Shown here in pieces: positions 1-11,632 of a DNA stretch of 64,000 nt. The translations under genes were made by a program, and so were the position numbers. The notes beneath the pieces are model-generated. The model was not told the origin of the DNA, did not search any database, and saw only the letters and a program-made list of their open reading frames with translations. Source of the DNA: Emergomyces orientalis (taxonomy: Eukaryota; Ascomycota; Eurotiomycetes; Onygenales; Ajellomycetaceae); NCBI GenBank assembly GCA_002110485.1, contig MOWL01000088.1, positions 1,488,001-1,552,000 of the forward strand, given 5' to 3'. Within the stretch, counting starts at the first letter, position 1. Each line of letters starts with the position of its first letter.

Positions 1-375
1 AACCTTGATCAATACGGAGTACATAGGGGGTTGAATGTGTCACATATTCAGAAGGAGCATGGATGTCAACTGTCTTTCACCGTCTTCCCTTTCCCCTCTG
101 TCTCTGCTCACAATATGCGTGAGAGGCTGTGGGTGTCAGGTGATATCATATCCCCACTCTCTACTCTATGGCCGCAGTCACCTCGGCTACTCTCACGGGC
201 CTTGGGAACGAGCTCTTTGGCAACCGGGCGCGATAAAAGGCCAACGCTGTTGATGTATATTTAACCTGAGCAATCACATTCATTCACCAATTATTTATCG
301 GGATGATTAAATATCTGCTCGTTGAATACCTACTAAAAGAACTTCCGTCCTTTGATATAGCTACAGCCGAACAGA
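1..375. other. 5' flank of the CaiB-type gene
   Basis: No gene is supported here. It presumably contains the promoter and 5' leader of the CoA-transferase-family gene that begins at 376. A 77-codon open frame at 31-264 has no recognisable family features. Confidence 0.5.
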
Positions 376-1686
376 ATGGCATGCAATGCATCACCCCCTC
401 TCAAGGGTATCCGAGTCCTCGAACTGGCCGGTCTAGCTCCAGGTAAGCCGTAGTTACGACGTGTATTTAACAGAGTCCAATTGGGCAATTCACAACTCCC
501 CCAATGCCCCTGAAATGATATCCATCGTCTTTGCTCAAGTGCTAACCCCCAAGCAGCTCCTTTTGCGGGCCTCCTTCTAGCTGATTATGGCGCCTCCGTC
601 CTTCGCATCGACCGCCCACATCCACAAGCACATTCCAGCTCTCCAGAGACCCTCCCCCCTTCGACCTCCGATTCCTTAACCAGGCACAAAACCTCCATTA
701 GCCTCGATCTCAAATCTCCCGCGTCGCGCGCCGTTCTCCTCTCCCTAATTGCCAATGCAGACATCCTAATCGACCCCTTCCGCCCCGGCGTGCTCGAGAG
801 ACTCGGCCTATCACCTACCGATGTCCTGCTCAAAAAGAACCCCCGCCTCATCGTTGCCCGTATGACCGGCTTCCGTCGCGATGGCAAATACAAAGACATG
901 GCCGGCCACGATATCAACTACATCGCCGTCTCGGGTGTGCTGGCCCTGCTGGGCCGTGCTGGCGAACGGCCCTATGCACCTGGCAACATTGTCGGTGACT
1001 TTGCCGGCGGCGGAGCCATGTGTTTCCTTGGCATCTTGCTTGCACTGCTCTCGCGCGACCGCACTGGGAAGGGCCAAGTCGTCGAGGCGAATATGGTCGA
1101 TGGCTCTGCGTACCTAGCTACATTCCCAAGGCTATTACAGAAGCGAGCGATGTGGGGGGCCCCGCGCGGTCAGAATGTGCTTGATGGTGGATGTCCCTAC
1201 TATGACACCTACGAGACGAAAGATGCGGGCAAGTACTTTGCTATCGGCGCCCTGGAGCCGCAGTTTTTTGCCGCACTGTTGAAAGGGTTGGGTTTGAAAC
1301 GTGAAGATGTCGTGCCGCCGGGCTCCAGTGGGATGCGCGAGGACCCTAGCACCTGGCCGTACATGCGCGAGGTATTTACACGGAGATTCAAGGAGAAGAC
1401 ACGTAAGGAGTGGGAGGGTATTTTTGATGGGACGGATGCGTGTGCTACGCCCGTGCTGGAGAATGAGGAGTTGGAGGAGGGGGGTTATGAGCAGCGGCTA
1501 GCGGTGGAGTTGTCGGAGACGCCAGGGCTAAGGCATGGGAAGGAGGAGGGTGGTTGGTCGAGTGACGGATTGAGCCCGAGTAAGGGTGGGGAGAAGACTT
1601 TAGCGGATTGGTGTGGGTGGGTTAGAGGGAGGGAGTTTGAGGTTAAGAATGGGGCGTTGGTGAAGGCTGGAGGGTCGAAGTTGTAG
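376..1686 (+). CDS. CaiB/BaiF family CoA enzyme, alpha-methylacyl-CoA racemase-like, peroxisomal
   Basis: Exons join(376..442,557..1686), 398 aa. The family comprises class III CoA-transferases and racemases; the closest look is alpha-methylacyl-CoA racemase, which epimerises 2-methyl-branched acyl-CoAs for beta-oxidation. Exon 1 gives the family opening 'KGIRVLELAGLAP' and splices in frame to 'APFAGLLLADYGASVLRID'. Later signatures are 'DPFRPGVLERLGL', 'GHDINYIAVSG' (catalytic His region), 'EANMVDGSAYL' (catalytic Asp region) and 'YYDTYETKDAGKYFAIGALEPQFF'. The protein ends in Ser-Lys-Leu, a PTS1 peroxisome signal, which fits branched-chain lipid catabolism. The intron runs GTAAGC...AAGCAG. 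It is convergent with the MFS pump gene. A CoA-transferase rather than racemase activity cannot be excluded. The length matches the family (about 380-400 aa). Confidence 0.9.
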
Positions 1687-2340
1687 GGGTTGGATTTGGG
1701 TTTTACTAAGTAGCCCTGGAGGGGGTTTTGTTTTAGGGACCAGTGTCAATTTCCGTACCCTACCTGGTTCGTCTCTGATAATATCATGTTATCCCCTGAG
1801 AGTTGGGAGCCGTTGCCCGTATCTGCAGCCAGATTCTTAACTACTACAAGTATTCGCAATTTCGTCACAAATCAAAACCCATTTCCTCCGCTCTCAATCA
1901 GTATTCTCCTGAGATAGGAGAGAGGCGAAGCTCTCGTGCTAGTATCTTTGACAACCTCATGTTATGAGAGTGGGTTAATCTGAAAAATTGACACTACTTA
2001 TCACAGTAACTTTTACTTACACTAATCTCCCAGATTTGTTTTTTACTGGTTGACCCTTATTAACAACGATCTCCTAGCAATGATCCGGTAGCCCAGTTGA
2101 GTGAGGAGCCGTCATCTTTTAAATTTCATCTGATAGCATCTCGTGCAAGTTTGACCAGCTATCATTAATTTATGATATAAGTCCTAATTTCGTTCCTGAT
2201 TTGTGACGGAACTAATTAGGCATTTTAGAGCACCAGAATATAATAAGAGGGGAGAAGAAGCAGAAAAGAACGAGAAAACGAAGAGGAGAAGCAAATTAAC
2301 TAACTATACATCCAGCACACTCGTGCTCATAGCAAGATAT
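1687..2340. other. intergenic, convergent 3' ends
   Basis: This lies between the 3' ends of two convergent genes and presumably holds both 3' UTRs. I see no gene in it. Confidence 0.5.
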
Positions 2341-4386
2341 TCACGCAGCCCTGTCCCCTATCCCAAGTTCCCTATTTGGAATACTCCCGCCCTTTTCAGC
2401 AGCGCTCTCATCCGATTTGTCTTTCTTAGCCCAAGGCGCCGCTACATTTTTCCACTCCAATGCACATGCGCCGGGCACGCAGATACACGACAAAACCAAA
2501 CCGATCTGGAAAACGACCTGCAGCGACTCATTGTACGCTAAGAGACCACCTTGTCGTTGATCCTCGGGGAGCCGATTGAGTAACGTCGTAGCACCGCTCG
2601 CATGAATGATGTTCGGATCAATAGGCGAGCCCGTCAACTTAGAAAGCCTGCTCACTAGTTGATTGGCTAGTATATTCTCGCCAACGGAAATGAAGACTGA
2701 CGAGAGCAGAAGGCCGCCAAACAAGGCCATCGCGAACCCTGTCGGAGCATCCTTTTTAGGAAGTACTGTTTGAATGGCAAGGTTAGGAACTTGGTATACG
2801 AGCCCAAGGCCAATTCCATTGATTACTTGGTACCCTATCCATATGGCCTTGGGTGAATCAACCTGCCATGTGGAAATGAGCCCGGCCCCAATTGTTGCAA
2901 GAATTGCTCCTAAAATGGCACACGGTGTGTAGTATCCGATTTTCGTGGTGGCGATTCCACCGACCATTAATCCTACGACTGAGGCTGCCATTAGAGGTAT
3001 GGTGCGGATGCCGGATTCGGCAGCCGAGACTTGGGTTATGGCTTGAAACCAATTCGGGATGAAGTAAACTGTCACTCTCGATGAGCCCCGGAACATTCGA
3101 GGACGGTTAATGCAGCGCGTGGATGGACTTACTGAGAACGAAGTTTGAACAACTGAAGAATACGAACAAGAAGAAGGCAGCAACAACGGATTGGTTTTTG
3201 AAGAGACGCGGGGGAAGCGTTGCTGTTTCAGGGAACAAGAGTTGGATTGCAACAAAGCCCATGAGACATATACTCCCAACAATAAGCAGCGCAATTATGC
3301 GACCGTTACTCCACTGCGGAGATTGTCAATCAAAATAGCAGGAAAAAAAGTCTGACGGGTAAATATCTTACAGCATATGTCTGTCCACCCCACTGAAGCG
3401 CCAAGAGTATGGATATTGCACCAGCTGCCACAAGGATTGTGCCAGGAAAGTCCAGTTGACGTAACTTCCACTTCAAAGGCTTGTCCGCCAGATCTTGCTC
3501 CTGAGGGATGTCAAGGAACAAAGCAATAGCAGTCATCACTATACCACCAATGGGCAGATTGATATAGAAGCACCACCTCCACGTCAAATGTGTTGTGAAC
3601 GCACCCCCGATCAAGGGTCCTCCGATCTGAGCAATTACCTGCATGGAACCCATCTTTCTCGGTGTCAGAAATTGCCTACTTTATAGAAAACGATAAACCC
3701 CCGGGAGTCGCTTACCGCAGCGAAGAGCTTGGGCTTATGGTGCAGGGGCACCACGTGAACCATGGATGTCATCTAAGAGGCATCGTTAGCCAGACATTGA
3801 TGGTGTACAGAGGCGGCTCAACGCACAGACCCGGCGAAGATACCGGCGCCACCAATTCCAGCAATTGCTCTACCAATGATTAAAATTGTTGAACTGGTAG
3901 CTGCTCCGCAGATGGCAGAGGCAATCTCAAAGATCAAGACACTCAGGAAAAGCGTATATCGGACGGAGAAGAACGTGAATAATCTCCCGAACAGCAACTG
4001 CAGCGCGCAACACGATAGCATATATGCGCTCCCGTACCAGCCGTAATGGTCGAGGGAGTTGAATTCACTGGTTATCTCAGGAATTGCCTGGCAGATGTTA
4101 GTCAAGAGCACATGTCTTCTGCCACCAGGAGCATGTTTCATGCCATACGTACCGTCGAGACAATGGTTCTGTCCAGAGCGACCAAAAACAAGCTCATCAG
4201 TATCCCTGTTGTCACAAGAATGACAGTCCAAATCGGCTTTGTCTCACTGAGCGCTTTGGGTTCATCGGCATCTCTGTTGGGCCCCTTGCTGGGTTCGGCG
4301 ACAGTCAGAGGGGTAGAATGTAACGGCGTGAAGCTCCGGGGAGTTGTTGGGTGTTCGTAGTCAGGCTTCATGATAGCTGGATTCAT
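2341..4386 (-). CDS. major facilitator superfamily drug/toxin efflux pump (DHA, 14-TM type)
   Basis: Exons complement(join(2341..3068,3133..3313,3372..3653,3716..3772,3827..4087,4153..4386)), 580 aa; every junction keeps frame. The cytosolic N-terminus is followed by TM1 with the 14-TM drug:H+ antiporter motif 'LDRTIVSTAIPEIT', then 'WYGSAYML', 'GIGGAGIFAG', 'IAQIGGPLIGG' with 'WRWCFYINLPIGG', 'TATLPPRLF' and 'YFIPNWFQA'. These are hallmarks of fungal H+-driven exporters in the plasma membrane, often serving secondary-metabolite or azole export. The tiny 19-codon exon 4 positions from the 5' end (3716..3772) supplies 'VHVVPLHHKPKLF'. The acceptor of the exon starting at 3653 is poorly pyrimidine-rich, so that junction is the least certain. 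It is divergent from the Zn2Cys6 gene at 5243, a common pump-regulator arrangement. Substrate unknown. Confidence 0.88.
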
Positions 4387-5242
4387 TACACTTTAAGTCC
4401 TTGCTGTGGATGGGGGGCAGAGCTTTGGGCAAGAGGCGAATGTAAATGATAGGGGCACATGTTGTACCTCCGAAAGGGACAAGAAGAGATAGATCGCATC
4501 ATTTATAGTCAAGGCTCATGCATGATCACTTGTGTGGTGCCAACGCTTGATTCGAGCGAGGCATCTTTTCCGCTGTGGTATATCTGATCTCGGGTGTTGG
4601 AAAAGCACGACTTCGCGGCCTTGCTTTAACGTACAGCGCCTGTAATCCGCAGTTCAATACGGCCTGTCCACTTCATTCAGGGGTATTTCAATGCTCAGAG
4701 GCTTTGCCATGCGCCTCTGGATTTTGAAGTATCGAATTCTTCATTCTCCATGTAGTCCCATATCACTCACTACCAGGCATTGAAACACTATCTCTTATAT
4801 GGCCAGGAGAGTTTGAGCATCAGAATCTGCCTTTTGAATAGGTGAAAGTCGCGATTTATTTGCCAAACTAAAATAGGCTGAGGTCAGGTACTGTACATAA
4901 CTAGTATGTATGGCAATTTTTCGCGAAGTACCAATGGTGAGACCGGGTAATAACAAGCCTGCTTGGGGTGGCATAGAACGGGCCTTGGAATTGTCCGGCC
5001 GCCTCCTGCTAACTAGTTATCCCCGTTCTCGGACTTTACAATGGTGCGAGTCTGGTATTGAACTAGACACGCTCACACGCTCCCTTGGTCTCTCTTCGCA
5101 GATACTTGAACAGTTTATATTTTTCCATCGTAAAAGGGTGCCATCATTGAACCCCGGGCAAATGAAGCTAACGAGGGTGCCCGCTATTTCACCACCCGTT
5201 TCAGTCAATCCCTCCACTGGAAATTACATTCCATCCCAAAAC
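4387..5242. other. divergent promoter region, MFS pump / Zn2Cys6 regulator
   Basis: About 0.85 kb lies between the divergent start codons of the pump and the regulator. The regulator's reading frame is open upstream to 4910, but translated residues before the zinc cluster show no family resemblance, so I treat 4910-5242 as 5' leader or an uncertain N-terminal extension. Confidence 0.45.
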
Positions 5243-5748
5243 ATGTATACAGCAGAGTCCGAGCGGAAAAAGTCACCGAGGGTGCTCGCATGCGCCTTAT
5301 GCAAGCAGCGGCGTGTAAAATGTAGTCGCTCATTTCCATGTACAAACTGTGTCCGGGCAGGTGTGCCATGTGTGCAGTTGACTGTCAACCAACGCCGCCG
5401 TCGATTCGCAGAACGGGAGCTGCTGGACCGCCTGCATCATTACGAGTCTATTCTTCGCCAGAATAACATTTCTTTTGAGCCGTTGCATGGCTCTTCCTTT
5501 GCTGCTACTACTGTTAACAACGATTATGGGCATTCCGCTGCGACGAACAAAGATACAGAAGCCATGTACGTTCATGATTGCATATGTACAGTACGCAGGA
5601 GATACGTACAATCACCAAGCTAACCTATCCTCTTACAGAGACGTCTGGCAGTCCATAAAACGTGTGGTATTCAAAACTTCCTCCTGATATCATTCGTGCC
5701 AGCTTTGACTAACCAGCAGGTTAAGGCACTGGAAGTCGATGATGACAA

Positions 5749-5755
5749 CAAGAGC
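5749..5755 (+). repeat. 7-bp inverted repeat, left arm (CAAGAGC)
   Basis: CAAGAGC directly abuts the left end of the inverted segment. Its reverse complement GCTCTTG abuts the right end at 6805-6811. Homology does not extend beyond the 7 bp. Confidence 0.85.
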
Positions 5756-6804
5756 TGGTCATGTAGTGGAGAGGGACTTCTGCGTTACAATGTGCGAGAT
5801 ATTTTTGGTCCATCATCGTTTCCAAAACATTTAGCTCGCCACCTTCGCGGTTGGAATTAGCAATCATGTCAGGACCGGATTTGTCACGAATGATGGTGAG
5901 ATGAGATACGCTGTGGCGGACGACGTCAGCCAGCTCGCTTCGAACCACAGCAAAAAGAGCTTCGGTTGGAGAAGTGTCGTGGCTGACCGGCGCCTTACTC
6001 ATTTCTGCCTGCATTTCGAAATCGTTCACATTCAGAGGAGTGCGGCAGTCCCAGGTCGGAGACAATGTTGTAGATTTCTCCTGGCCGAGCATTTCACAGA
6101 TGCGATGATCGAATAAAACTAGCGACCACCACAGTCTTCGGCGCATCTCAGCCTCCAGGGCTCTACAGCCAGGGGTGTTATAGCTAGACTCGTAGTGTAG
6201 GCCAATACGCTGCGCGATGCGTACAGCAACAGCAACCATGCATGCCAGAGATCGTGGGTCTACTTGCGGCCCAACTGCTATCTAATTGACGTACTTTCGT
6301 TATAGCGGGGTAATAAAATGTTGCGCAAGAAATGATCTATGGGGAGATGCGTACCAGATAAAAATACAATGCTGTCAAGCAATCACGATCGTTTGATCGC
6401 CAGGGCGCACATTTCAGCAATGCTAGTTTACATGCTACTTGATACCCTGATAAAATGTTGTCTCTGGACTGATGGAACGAGATATAGCATTCATTATCGG
6501 TTAGGCTTACGATGGCAAGACAGTAGATGCTAAACATCAAAGCCTCCAGTGTAGGGCTGATGTGCTCCACATCTCCTGCGGCATCAATGATGCGCTGCTG
6601 CGAGGTGGGCGTATGGGTAACTTTTAGAAGCGGGTTGACGTTGTCCAGGTATATCTGCCAGAGCCTGAAAATTTGCACCTGCTCTGGGTGCGAGGCAGCT
6701 AAATGGACGTTTGGACTGGCTGCACCAAATAGGAGACCGTCGTTAGCTAGGATGGATTCTTTTACTTGCTCGTCCACATCGTCGTAACAGCTACTATTTC
6801 CATC
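5756..6804 (-). other. 1,049-bp inverted segment inside the regulator gene
   Basis: On the minus strand this segment reads as the middle of the Zn2Cys6 protein: exon 6804..6355 ('ESILANDGLLFGAASP' to 'CLTALYFYL'), intron 6354..6282 (GTACGC...ATTAG), exon 6281..5756 ('VGPQVDPRSLACMVAVAVR' to 'AEVPLHYMT'). Both ends fit the flanking plus-strand frame exactly. At the left end the Lys-Ser codons (AAG AGC) continue into GAT GGA. At the right end ATG ACC A continues into GC TCT TGG. Confidence 0.88.
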
Positions 6805-6811
6805 GCTCTTG
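6805..6811 (-). repeat. 7-bp inverted repeat, right arm (GCTCTTG)
   Basis: This is the exact reverse complement of 5749-5755 and marks the right breakpoint of the inversion. The plus-strand coding frame of the regulator resumes inside it. Confidence 0.85.
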
Positions 6812-7574
6812 GACCACGCGCGGTTTCCTCGCCAGAAGCCGTCTCATAGAGCACTATTTGACACACGCATCTTCAACATCTGACCGGCCGACAGATGCCC
6901 AGCGTAGCAATGCGTATGGTTACGCAGTACGCATGTTAGAATGCGACACGAAGCTCAGAACCTCACCTCTCACCAAGGGCTTCCTCTGGCTGGTCGAATC
7001 TATGTACTCACCAGTTCTTGCTTATCTCCATATCTTAAACGGGCTAGCAAAACAGCCCGATGAAGAATACGCAGATAAGGCTTGGACTGCAATTTGTGAC
7101 AACTACGAGGCAATATTCAACGGTCCGAAACATCACCGCACTCGACTGATGTTTGCATTCAAATTCTCCCGAATCACGCTGCAGGCCTGGGAGGCGCGCG
7201 AGTCACTACCGAGGTTACGGAATAATGCCCCGGAGCCACCGCCACGGCTGGTGTTGGATGCGAGAATGAACGTCATGCAGATGAGTTCAAAAGGTCTCTT
7301 CGCACAACTCAAAAGAGTCGGGACCCAATCTATTGACCCCATTCCATGTCCCGATCCGGGTACAACCCGTAACACCGCTATGTCATCCATGGTTCCAACA
7401 CCGTTGGATCTTGGTGACCATCAGATTTCTAGAGAAGGGCTCAATTTCGCGGTCCCGACACTTACGGGCTTCTATCCTGAATCATTTGGCCAGGCACCTA
7501 TGGGCATGGGTATGGATCAGTTTTGGCCCGAGGAAACCTTCAGTTGGGTGGAGAAGCAAGCTCTCCCACGATAA

Positions 7575-10399
7575 TTGAAATGACATTGAATTGTATTCAA
7601 ACGGGAAACGAAGAAGAGGGGTCGGGAAATTATTTTTCGTTTTTATCCTGGTATATAGGTTATCCAGGTATTCGATTCATATTCTCCAAAAGCTATTCTC
7701 TTTTGTTACAAAACTAAAGCCCCACAAGACTAGGCCCAAGCTTCAAATGTCTCAGGTTCACGAGGCCTTCACAAGGGAGCGGAACCTTTGCAAGGGTTAT
7801 GAGAAAGTTTACCATTGATGGTGAATGATGTAATTGTATGGACATAGGGGGTTACATGCCTTAATTTATATAAATTTTTCCAGGTCCTCCACACCCACTG
7901 CTAGATTTAGTTCGCGATATATGGTGAAGTAGAGGTTCATTTTTCCCTTGCTCGGAACGCATGGCAATGAAATAAATAACTCCATACGGCTTCAGGGAAA
8001 ACGTTAGAGCCGTCAAAGAATAGATGTACCTACCAAAGGAACGAAAGGGGGAGACTAGGAAAAGTGTACATCCAAGGAAATTCCAAGGGATAAATCTATT
8101 GTTGAAGATCTCCGTTTTACAGTCTAATTGCGATGTTTGCTACGATAATTTAGTAACTAGTGGGCCCGAATGAACCCCCTCATACACCATGCCGTCATTT
8201 TTAGGATTTTAAGCGTTTCTTTGCGGGGCCCATTTCAAAGGATGGTGGAAAAGTCCGAACTCATTTTGCCTTGGTTTTTGTCTTAGGTGCTTCTCCCGAG
8301 CGAGAGATGACATGCTTTAGCATCAACCCAAAAATTAAACTGGCAGGGATCATGACAGGGCACCTGTAAACATTTTATGGTAGCCGTCGTAGCCCTAGGT
8401 TGCATGGATCTGCGTGGGGAACGGCCGTTTTGGTGTTTCGTCGAATTCTTCATCCGACTCAGGCTATACGAGACGTCATTGGGAGGAAAATATGGCCGAC
8501 CAATGCAATGCGCTTGTTTGACATTTCCAAAACTGGGGAATTTGCTTAGAAAGAAACCTGAGCTACCCTTGATTGAGTAAACCGGAAAGATAAAACTTCG
8601 TATCCTATCCTTTCGTTGACAAAGACAACATTGTTCAGTAATAACAAGTTGATAATAATCATCACCGTTGCCGCATCTGGTATGTTAGCTAAATGTTGCT
8701 CCAAGAAAGGTGTCAAACAGGAACTGCCTGCTAAAAAAAAGGCATCTCAACAAGATTCCACTCTTCTTTTTAAAAGAAGCGGAGGAGGCATTTTTCTATT
8801 CTCAAATTCGACGTTTTTGATATTTCACATCCTTGCACCCACCACCTTGGGGAGGTGGGGAGGTGGGGGCCAGCACACAGGGACCATGCAACGTTATGGC
8901 AAATATAAGACATTTTTCGTCAAGTGATAGCTGAAGCCCTGGGGCCACTGGACCAGGGGCCCAATTGATGTCTATCTGAATTTTCGTCCCACAATGGGTA
9001 GGCTAAAATGGTTTGGCGGCTTAAGGTAGTTCACGTTTGGCCTATCAACGCGATATCTCGGGTATTGTGTAGGGCTACGTGGCGCATAGCGTCAACGGCA
9101 ACTTGCATTCGTAGCCATTCATGGGCGTGAAGATGGGAGGGACACGTCCATGGATGGGATTTCAATCACAAAATAAATGTGTCTGTTCTCATTGCTGGCA
9201 CAGGGGTTGTGGCTTTCAGGCTGTTCCAGGCTTCGCTTGCTCAGGCTCAAGGGAGCTAGGAGAAGCGCTCTAGTTCGGGATGCCTAGTAGAGAAGGAGAG
9301 GGAGATTCTCAAACAATGTCATTTCTGCGGTTTGTTTTCGAGGATTGTCCGTTTGTGTGTTCTGTACGGAGTTACCAACAACAATGATATGTAACCTTGC
9401 AATAATTGCTCAGTAAATCGCAGCCGGATTTGAATCAAGCGTGGATATACCTACAGGGTATAATATCAATTGAAAAACTGGATCGCTCAGCCACAGCTAG
9501 GGCTGCAACCTGACAGCACCCACCAGCCACAGTTACAGCAGGATGACAATACTCGTGTCTGACAGAGGTTACTCTGTAGCAGGATCTGGGCGGGGAGGTA
9601 CCTGGCCCTGGCGATCTGACTGTGGCTCAGCTGTTATCATGACTGAAGTGGCGTCGCTTCTCGTCCGCAACCAATGATCTCCAGTCAATCTCCTCCACTT
9701 CTCCCCCTGGTCGCATTCCCTCTGCCATCCGGGCTGGCTGAGTCTCCTGCAACTAACTTTATTATTCCCGTCACTCCCTGCTTTGGCTGCTCTTCGTCAT
9801 CTGTTTGTCTTTTTTTTTTCTTCCACAACAACCGACATCTCCACCAGACCAACCCTTTGTTCTCGGATGGAGGAGCTGGAGCTAGAACCGCTTTTCAGGA
9901 ACACATGCTGACTGTGCCATGAGCCTTGAAACGGGTTGATTGACCTTGCTGTTCTGGTGTGTATTTAATACTTGGTGTGCCCCCTGGTTGTCTGCAGAGC
10001 ACGTTGGACAGTGGGCGCTTCGTGCTGGTGGTTGACTTGTGGCGCCGTCTCCCAGATTTTTACGGAGTACTTTCCTTGCGACCCACAAGAGCAACAAATA
10101 TTTTGACGCTGACACGATAACTTGTCCCTTCCAGACCACAAAAGACAGATAGATGGTTGACTGGATTCAATCGCGAAAAATGATAATAGGCAATTAGGGC
10201 CTTTCCCCGCGTCGAACAACAAAGCACCATACCCGCATTACACACCCACAACCGGGAGGATAGCAATTATCCACGGATAATTTCGTCTTTCTGATTCTCA
10301 TTCCTTCATTCTTACGAAACTATACCCGCGCCAGTTATATGGAATTACTTTGAACCGAATAATAACTGAAGCGAAAGCATAAGAAGAAAGAAAGATAAA
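7575..10399. other. 2.8-kb intergenic stretch
   Basis: No supported gene. Open frames of up to about 100 codons (e.g. 8616-8927, 9674-9922) have low-complexity or non-family translations. The last kilobase is probably the leader and promoter of the gene at 10400. Confidence 0.45.
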
Positions 10400-11632
10400 A
10401 TGGCTGATTACCGCTCACCGATGCTACAAATCCCTCACCGCAAGCCACTTAGTTCCGGCAATGCCGGCCTACAATTCCATTCCTCTGGTTCTCCGGATCC
10501 GCAACATCGTCAACAGCAGACAATGAGACCACAATCACATCAAAATCGGCCCCAGGTCGCTTTTTCCTCTTACCACCCTCACCAAGTGCACCCGCAACAG
10601 CACATGTCTCCTGCTTTCCAGCCCCAACAACCCCAACAGCACCAACAGCACCAACAGCACCAACACATGAACCCCAATTACCCCGTGCGACGGGCGTCAA
10701 ATGCCACAACATCAACCACCTCTACTGGAGGAAATGGGCCTCTACCGCCTGGCCATCCAAACGCCCACGTTGATATCCGACGAAGCTCTTCGTCACGCTC
10801 CGGCTATGCTCCGATTGGTTACGTCGCGCTCATGCGAAAACAAAAGGCCACGGTATGGTGCGACCGTGCGCAACAAGAAGACCCACGCGTCGTCGCCCAG
10901 AGACGAGCGGCAAAGCAAAGAGCGGCCATAGAAGTGCACGGGGGAGGCGGTCGAAGCGCTACGCTTGCCAGCACGGGCAAAATACGGCATAATACCTCAT
11001 CGCGCTCCATGAGCTATAATACAGGCACCATGGTTGGAGCCGGTGTACCTCTTCGTTTGAGCGCTAACGAGATTGGCGACGGTGAAGATGATATGGATAA
11101 CGACGGAACCCCCTTCCATCGCAGAACGGGCAGCGGGCGGAGCTCCACGGGCAGCAACCGGTTTCCCAGCGGTTATCAGAGACCCCAACAGGGCCGGTTT
11201 AGCAGTAGTAGCAATAGCAACACCCCGCCAAATATGGACTCTACAGACCGGATCCAGACCGACATTCCTGAAATCGTGGAGACTCCAGCTCCTCTGAAAC
11301 CCGACGAGATAGATTATTTCGCCAACCACAACAACAACAACACTACTTCTGGCGCGAATGACAGCACGGCAGCGGCAGCGGCAGCGAAACTGGAATCCGC
11401 TAATAAGGACAAACCCAAGCCCGAGCGTCCTGGTAGCACATATAGCTACGCCAGTGAGCTGGAGGAAGACTTTGGTACTGTCACGGAGATGGCAGCGCCA
11501 AGCGGAGCAGTCGCCGCGTCGAACAGAGGGAACAAGGTAGACGACCTTAAACGGAGGGGTAGTGTGGATGATCGATCTACAAGTATGAGCAATGTGAGGC
11601 TGTTTGTTGCGAATCCGGACCTGAGCGATTGA
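10400..11632 (+). CDS. conserved fungal protein of unknown function, Gln/His-rich N-terminus
   Basis: A single-exon frame of 410 aa starting at ATG in an A-rich context. Residues 40-90 are Gln/His/Pro-rich (repeated 'QQHQQHQQH'). The only block that looks conserved and folded-like is about residues 135-175, 'GYVALMRKQKATVWCDRAQ' followed by 'EDPRVVAQRRAAKQRAAIEV'. The rest is low-complexity: Ser/Gly/Asn-rich, an Asn run near residue 312, an Ala run near 325, and an acidic 'SELEEDFGTV' region. I recall this core as recurring in filamentous fungi, but I know no function for it. No signal peptide or membrane segment is visible. The disordered, charged make-up suggests a regulatory or scaffolding protein, which is inference only. 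Confidence 0.8.
   Translation: MADYRSPMLQIPHRKPLSSGNAGLQFHSSGSPDPQHRQQQTMRPQSHQNRPQVAFSSYHPHQVHPQQHMSPAFQPQQPQQHQQHQQHQHMNPNYPVRRASNATTSTTSTGGNGPLPPGHPNAHVDIRRSSSSRSGYAPIGYVALMRKQKATVWCDRAQQEDPRVVAQRRAAKQRAAIEVHGGGGRSATLASTGKIRHNTSSRSMSYNTGTMVGAGVPLRLSANEIGDGEDDMDNDGTPFHRRTGSGRSSTGSNRFPSGYQRPQQGRFSSSSNSNTPPNMDSTDRIQTDIPEIVETPAPLKPDEIDYFANHNNNNTTSGANDSTAAAAAAKLESANKDKPKPERPGSTYSYASELEEDFGTVTEMAAPSGAVAASNRGNKVDDLKRRGSVDDRSTSMSNVRLFVANPDLSD

Larger units (their letters stand above)
5243..7574 (+). pseudogene. Zn2Cys6 transcription factor gene split by an internal inversion
   Basis: The 5' part on the plus strand encodes a zinc cluster, 'CALCKQRRVKC' plus 'CTNCVRAGVPC' (CX2CX6CX5CX2CX6C), then a short basic linker. 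Inferred plus-strand exons are 5243..5565, 5639..5666 and 5720..5755. The middle (fungal transcription-factor homology region, e.g. 'VRIAQRIGLHYES') is on the minus strand at 6804..6355 and 6281..5756. The 3' part resumes on the plus strand at 6805..7574. Mentally re-inverting 5756..6804 gives one open frame of about 710 codons with all phases matched, normal for this family. As it stands, the plus-strand frame runs off into antisense and stops at 5858-5860. That would give a 163-aa product with a DNA-binding domain but no regulatory domain. It probably once controlled the adjacent pump. The start at 5243 is chosen because the cluster follows closely; 5162 and 4910 remain possible. Confidence 0.85.

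Noticed and set aside
4910..5242. N-terminal extension of the Zn2Cys6 protein
   Set aside because: Open frame only; residues before 5243 look like translated leader and the family normally has the cluster near the start.
5749..6811. Site-specific recombinase-driven phase switch
   Set aside because: Seven-bp repeats and no recombinase gene nearby do not support a dedicated system; microhomology-mediated inversion or assembly error is simpler.
8616..8927. 103-codon frame in intergenic DNA
   Set aside because: Low-complexity Lys/Gly-rich translation with no family resemblance; treated as chance.
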